The notes beneath the pieces were generated by a model. The model saw only the letters and a list, made by a program, of their open reading frames with translations, was not told the DNA's origin and made no database searches. Source: Adiantum capillus-veneris (lineage: Eukaryota > Streptophyta > Polypodiopsida > Polypodiales > Pteridaceae). Taken from it: a DNA stretch of 64,000 nt. Shown piece by piece: positions 57,189 through 64,000 of the stretch; position 1 is the first letter of the stretch, and each line of letters begins with the position of its first letter. The DNA lies in NCBI GenBank assembly GCA_014529385.2, contig CM043963.1, forward strand, positions 78,042,912-78,106,911, given 5' to 3'. Position numbers and translations under genes: made by a program.

Positions 57189-57624
57189 GGAGAGGCAATG
57201 CAGCAAGGAGAGCATCCATTATTCATCGGAGAGCAATGCAGTGGTAAGTTTGTAGTGCATCCATTATTCATCAGCTACCTCTAAGTGCCCTCTGGTACTA
57301 TAGCTTCGACATTTTTAGCAAGAGCACCACTGGCCGGCGAGCCTCTATAGGCCTATCTTGCCAAAGTAATCATGCCACACTTATCATCTTGTTTTAAAAG
57401 TATATGCATAGAAGGACACAAAGATCGCTTGTTTTGACACACCATTAGTAGAGTTTATCATCCACTATGGCTATAATAATTGCAAAAGGCATTTGAATAT
57501 GAGTCTTATTTGATAAACAAGGAACAACATATACAACTATTCATGATAAACATGCGACAATCACCATGAAGATTGTAGGCAAAAACATGATGCATACAAT
57601 TGCACTAATGACACTGATGCACAC

Positions 57625-59394
<1,770 letters not shown>

Positions 59395-60540
59395 GTTAGA
59401 AAGCAAATTTGCTACCTAGGTTTACACAAGGATGTACACAAGTGCATGACAAAGTGCCAAAAGTATTAAGTGAAAAAATATGAGTGTCTTGAGGTAGGTG
59501 GTCTCTTACAACAATTAGAGATCCCAAACAAGAAATGGGAATAATCGATATTGGCTTTATTGTCTTTCTACCATTTACACTTTGTGTCCACGACTTTAGT
59601 TGAGCGTAGTAGACCGTTTGACTAAGGTGTGTAGGTTTTTTTTTACAAGACTACGATCAAGGATCCAAAATTAGCAAGTCTATTTGTGGAAAACATGTAT
59701 AGTTTAATGGTTTTATAGCTAATATTGTTAACGATAGAGATATGAAATTTCATGGTCATTTTTTTAGGGCAGTATTTTGTAACCTTGGGACTACAAATGA
59801 TCATCCTCAGTCCAATGGATAGATTCAGCAAGTAAATCAGGTACTAAAAGATATGCTACAAGCCTATGTTACTAAAAAGTAGATAGATTGAGAAGACCAT
59901 CTACCTATTTTTGAATCTGCTTACAATACTGCAAAGCATGTTCTCACAGGATTTAGCCCCTTCATGCTCATGTATGGTTGTCAAACTCAGTCTCTAGTTG
60001 GCATAGGATTAGCCAATGAATGCATACACTTGGCTAAGGATTTATTAAAAGAAAATTTTGATATGTTAAGGATTTATAAGAGGAATGTTAAACAGGTTCA
60101 AGACCGTTACAAAAAGTTTGTAGACGAGAAGATTCCAGAGCATTCCAAAAGTTTCAAAACTTGCCCAAAACTTGCCCAACACCTAAACTTCCACCTAAGT
60201 ATTGAGGCTTGGTCTAGATCCTTAAGAAGACTGGTGAAAATGGTTTCAAATTAGATTTGCTAGCACATTCAAGAGTTCATCTTGTCTTCCATGTTATCCA
60301 TTTATGAAAGAGATTAGGACAAGTAGATAATGTTACTGATTCAGATATTTTGGATGACATAATTCAGCCACCCATTCAAACTCATCATGAGCCAAAAAGG
60401 ATTTTGAATAGTCATGATTTATGAACACATTCATGTTTGTCAGCAATTTCTCATCAAATGGAAAGATAGACCCGAGGAAGCTGCCACTTGGGAAACATTA
60501 GTGTGCTTAAATGGTTTCCTACTTTTGTGTTTGATGTTTT
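59395..60540 (+). mobile_element. Ty3/gypsy (chromovirus) integrase and chromodomain remnant
   Basis: The plus strand in shifting frames: KCMTKCQKY near 59443 (zinc-finger end), GGLLQQLEIPNKKWE (59500), and VVDRLTKV-like residues near 59610. Then come MLMYGCQTQSLVGIGLANEC and RNVKQVQDRYKKFVDEKIPE (59964-60254, integrase tail). Next is RVHLVFHVIHL (60270) and the chromodomain piece QFLIKWKDRPEEAATWETL (60444-60500). Chromodomains direct integration to marked chromatin. Stops throughout show that it is dead. No LTRs were identified on either side. Confidence 0.8.
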
Positions 60541-61084
60541 GGAGGAAGTAGTGTTAGTACAATGCCCGTGGCCATTAGGCACAGTCACATGGATGATTGC
60601 ATGAGAGCTCCCCCTAGGCTACGGGATATAAAGCTAGGGGAGTTGGCTAGTAAAAGTGTCTATTGTTGCTCAAACGGCCTATGGCCTTTTATTGGTATCA
60701 TAGCAAATTTACTCTTAGGGAAGAGGAGGGGCATGAAGGAGTTTCATGAGTTGCATGTGCATGCAAATGATCTCTATCCCTCACAAGCTTCCCATGGCAG
60801 ACTTGTATAGAGAAAAGAGCCACGTGTGAATGTTGGCTTCTTGCACACACGAGGAGAGGAGGTAACTTGCTGAGATCAAGTGTAGCAAAGTGCAAAGGCA
60901 AGCACCTTGAGGAAATGAGGCTGTTTTCCTTCTTGTGAGAGAGCAACAAAGTAGCATGCCATCCTCTGTGAGTGTGTCTTGGTGCTCATGTGCTACTATT
61001 GTCCTCCAATTGCACACCATGGCTTCATATTTAGAGTCTTTTCAAAATTTGGGTGCCCCTTTAGGGGTTTAGTTCAAAGAGATT
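60541..61084. other. Flank upstream of the hAT transposase
   Basis: It holds the diverged repeat shared with 53990-54470 (from about 60780). No gene is seen. TTAGGGGTTTAGTTC and TGCTGAGATC are the clearest shared blocks. Confidence 0.5.
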
Positions 61085-63100
61085 TTGGGGCTTCCTCTCC
61101 AAGGAGGGTTTCTCAACAAAGTCCTTCTAAGGCTTGACATTTCTGTGGGGGGAAGTACGATACAAACTTGTAGGGAATCTCACACAACAAAATCAGGCGG
61201 TGCACCACGTATTAGGGATCATTTTTTGGGTAGCGCTAAAAAGAGTTGTAACAAATGTGAACATCCTCAGGCACCTGCAGTTACAAAGCGTTTGAGAGAA
61301 GACCTCGCCAAAAAGGGTGGCAAGAGACGACAGATATATAGCTCTATGGCTTCGAGTCAAGAGTTCCCAGAGCCAAATATTAACTCCGCAGGTCCTGTAA
61401 TGACGCCAACTAACCTTGGAGAACAACCTGTGCAAGGAGAGGAAATTCCAGGCAGTGTTCCTTTTAAACGTCACAATGAAGGTGGACTTTGTCAAATGCG
61501 TCAAAAATCATTACCTCAAAACTTTCGAGTGCAGTCTCTAGAAGAAGCACAAACTGCACTCGCCAAAGCAATATTCTTTACTAGAAGTGCTTTGGTCATG
61601 GTAGACAGCAATCATTGGAAGGCTGCTTGGACGAAAATTGGTGAGTCTGGTCCAGGATTTTCAGCTCCTTCTTATCACACGATAAGAAATGTTTTCTAAT
61701 TAGACAAATGTTACATCGAAGTCAAAGAGCGTGTTGCAAAATAATACTTGGGAATATTTCGCTTTCAGGATGTACGATTGTGAGTGATGGCTGGTCAAAT
61801 GTTCAGAGAAGACCGTTGATCGATGTAATGCTGGTTTGTCCAAGGGCAGAAACATTTATAAAGGCGATTGATAATTCTGGTGCAATTAAAAGTGGAAAAT
61901 ACATTTCTGACGTCTTGACTAATGTAATTAAAGAAATTGGTGCCGAACATGTCGTTCAAGTAGTCATGGACAACTCAAAGAATTGTAAAAACACCAGTAA
62001 ATTAATAAAGAAGTGCTTTCCACACAGTTTTGCCAATGGTTGTAATACGCACTGCTTAAACTTGGTGCTGAAAGATTGGTACACTAGCGAAGAAACCACA
62101 TGGTTCGCCAAAATAATTGATACAACACGTCAGGTTGTGAAATTTATCTTGAAACGACAAAGAGTACTTGATTTATATAGGATGCGCATGTCAGTGATGT
62201 TGAAACTTCCTACTAAAACTCGGTTCTGCACACACTTTTATACCTTGGAATCACTTCTCCGTAATAAATGCACTGTGATTGACAGATTCAATTGCGCGGC
62301 CTTTGATGAATGGCAGCTTGAGCAGAAAGAAAAAGTGAAAGATAAAATCACATGTCTACGTGGCAATGTAAACAAGGTTTCTTGGTGGAGGAGTGTAATG
62401 GATGCATACCATGTAATGATGCCCGTTATGTTCGCGATCCGCAATCTTGATCAAAGGGCGTCAAATTCGGGCAAAGTGTGGATGACAAGGTGGTTAGTCC
62501 AACAGAGTCTTGAAAATCTTGAAGAGCTGAAAGATTTTGTAGTAGAGAAGGAGTGGCGATTACCATTCTCTGGCAAACAGCAAAAGTTTTTGGCTAAGTA
62601 TTTTTCATACAAGGTGGAAGAGCGCTCATAGTCCACTCAATCGTGTTGCTTACATGCTCGATCCGGAGTATTGGAATTTAGATCTGATGTCCAATACAGA
62701 GGTGGTAAGCGATTTCAATCACGTGGTCAATACGTTTTACTCCAACGTTTAGGACCGAATTGATTGCATCAAAAAAATGAGTGCATTTAGATTAAAAGAA
62801 GGTCCTTTTGCGAATGATTTTGTATAGGTAATGGCAAAAGAGAAACCTGCATGGAAGTGGTGGATGATGAATGGTGGAGAGCATTACTCTACCTTACATC
62901 CCCTTGCAATGAAAGTACTCGCACAATGTGCAACAAACTCAAGTTCAGAGAGAAACTGGAGTATGTACAAGTATGTTCATAGCACTATTCACAACAAAAT
63001 ATCAGAAAACAGAGCAAAAAAATTAATGTATATGTTTTGCAACAAAAAGATATTGAATCACATCGAAAGTGCTGGCTACGAGGAGGAAATGCCAACCTAG
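61085..63100 (+). pseudogene. hAT-superfamily transposase (BED finger, DUF659, dimerisation domain), broken
   Basis: 61085-61699 carries the second half of a BED zinc finger (SGGAPRIRDHFLGSAKKSCN) and LEEAQTALAKAIFFTRSALV, ending in TAA at 61697. After a second stop and a frameshift, 61708-62631 holds the DUF659 domain. Its SGCTIVSDGWSNVQRRPLID and VVQVVMDNSKNCKNTSKLIK contain the two catalytic-type Asp residues, and NGCNTHCLNLVLKDW is the CxxH region. A shift at about 62625, then TAG at 62750 and 62825, precede the C-terminal dimerisation part (LHPLAMKVLAQCATNSSSER, NWSMYKYVHSTIHN). At least five lesions make it non-functional, though the domain order is complete. Terminal inverted repeats were not found. 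Confidence 0.9.
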
Positions 63101-63381
63101 TTGTATGATTGTCAAAACGAAGATGAAGAAGAGTTCAATGTTGGTGTATCTCATTGCACTGTGTAGACGAGATAGAAGAGAATTTGATAATAGACGTGGA
63201 GGTTGAATTACAAGGAGAACCACAACACTCACACTTAGAACCAGATAACAACTTAACAAATTCAATATAGCTTGAGAGTAGAACAAGTAAATGTCAAAAA
63301 CCATTGTAAAAGACCTTGTATTCAAATGTGTTTTGAGTAATTCAATGCTTCATATTCGCAAGAGTACATAGTTTGTCGATC
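63101..63381. other. Spacer between hAT and RING remnants
   Basis: The first 60 bases read EDEEEFNVGVSHCTV in the transposase frame after its stop. Nothing else is recognised. Confidence 0.4.
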
Positions 63382-64000
63382 TCAATTGTGTTGCCCTGCA
63401 GCAACATCTTGCTCATCAAACAGATTTCTAATTGTGCTAGGGGTATCTTGGCGTGCTTGGTTGAATTTATACTCTTTTATATATTTCTCGTGGAATATCT
63501 TGTGAACAGGTTGCGCATCAACTACTATTTTGCATTAAACGAATAAGACAAACCAAATGATAGTAATGACCACATGTCAATGTATAATATCCACTCCATC
63601 CATCAAAATTCTTGTAGCAAACTGGACATTGGGAAGGTGAGGATGCATCTGATGTAGACAAGGGGACCAAATCTAGATGCATGACAAGGTGGCTGATGTG
63701 TGTCCCTTGTACAAGCGTTGGATTCAATCGCTGTTCAAATTTTGAACATCCTGACTTAAGCGGTGAATGCTTTTCTTCATCCGGACTTATAAGGGTTGGG
63801 GTGTCTAGGTGGCTATAGAAAGACGTGTTATTTTTGCATCTTTCTCTGCCAACTGTGTCATGTAAATATCCTTCTCTCTTTTTAACTGTAGATCGGCATC
63901 TTCCACTATCAATGCCATCTCATCTCGGGTGAAAGTGACACAACTCTCCCTTAAATCATGAGTGGCAACAGTTGTCTCCTTTGACAAGAAGTCTATTGGT
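63382..64000 (-). pseudogene. RING-finger protein remnant, runs off the window
   Basis: From 63987 the minus strand reads HDLRESCVTFTRDEMALIVE then KREKDIYMTQLAEKDAKITR, a charged, probably coiled-coil segment. A one-base shift near 63820 leads to SHLDTPTLISPDEEKHSPLK and on to SPSQCPVCYKNFDGWSGYYT with CGHYYHLVCLIRLMQNSS. After a TGA comes CATC. C-x2-C ... C-x-H-x2-H-x2-C ... C-x2-C is a RING (E3 ligase-type) pattern. Below it a third frame stays open to 63382 (KEYKFNQARQDTP). Either the gene is broken by shifts and a stop, or introns separate the pieces. The start lies beyond the window. Confidence 0.6.

Overview
The window looks like nuclear DNA of a land plant with a large, repeat-rich genome. 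Evidence: Ty1/copia and Ty3/gypsy retrotransposons primed by initiator tRNA-Met, CACTA (En/Spm) and hAT transposon remains, TATA-driven genes for proline-rich/extensin-like wall proteins with YKPKP repeats, a plant-type B-box fragment, and very long CT/GA and CA microsatellites. A fern, lycophyte or other large-genome plant would fit. The lineage cannot be fixed from this sequence alone. No bacterial operons, CRISPR arrays or rRNA/tRNA genes are recognisable.

Layout. 1-2166: no gene seen. 2167-6780: decayed copia element on the minus strand (gag, protease, integrase, RT, RNase H, 5' LTR and primer site; no 3' LTR found). 6.8-53.6 kb: three to four diverged copies of one composite segment. Its modules, in order, are: gypsy pol remnant (-); proline-rich protein (PRP) gene (+) with a CT-tract promoter; PRP 3' flank; a module with a CT tract; 300-345 bp tandem repeats carrying a TATA box; further unassigned modules; a second gypsy integrase remnant (+); a B-box zinc-finger fragment (-); a GA tract; an internally deleted CACTA element (-); a poly-G spacer; and gypsy pol again. 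PRP copies are A (8998-9509, frameshifted signal peptide), B (27864-28385, nonsense codon), C (33816-34316, intact) and D (52257-52465, 3' remnant). A separate gypsy element with both LTRs and a target-site duplication (34651-38872) is inserted just 3' of PRP-C. 48.3-51.4 kb: spacer, tandem duplications and a possible gag remnant. 53.6-59.4 kb: mostly non-coding, with three very long CT tracts and a strong GC-rich foldback element. 59.4-64 kb: a gypsy integrase/chromodomain remnant (+), a broken hAT transposase (+), and a broken RING-finger gene (-) that leaves the window.

Function. PRP-C is the only gene that looks fully capable of making its protein: a secreted, tyrosine- and lysine-rich hydroxyproline-type wall protein. 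Everything else recognisable is mobile-element debris or a broken fragment. The main biological story is a PRP locus multiplied by segmental and tandem duplication together with its surrounding transposon debris, with each copy then decaying differently. I found no convincing evidence of a wholly new molecular system. The best unexplained items are the foldback element at 56.6 kb, the TATA-bearing tandem repeats, and the repeated minus-strand frame beside the CT tracts.
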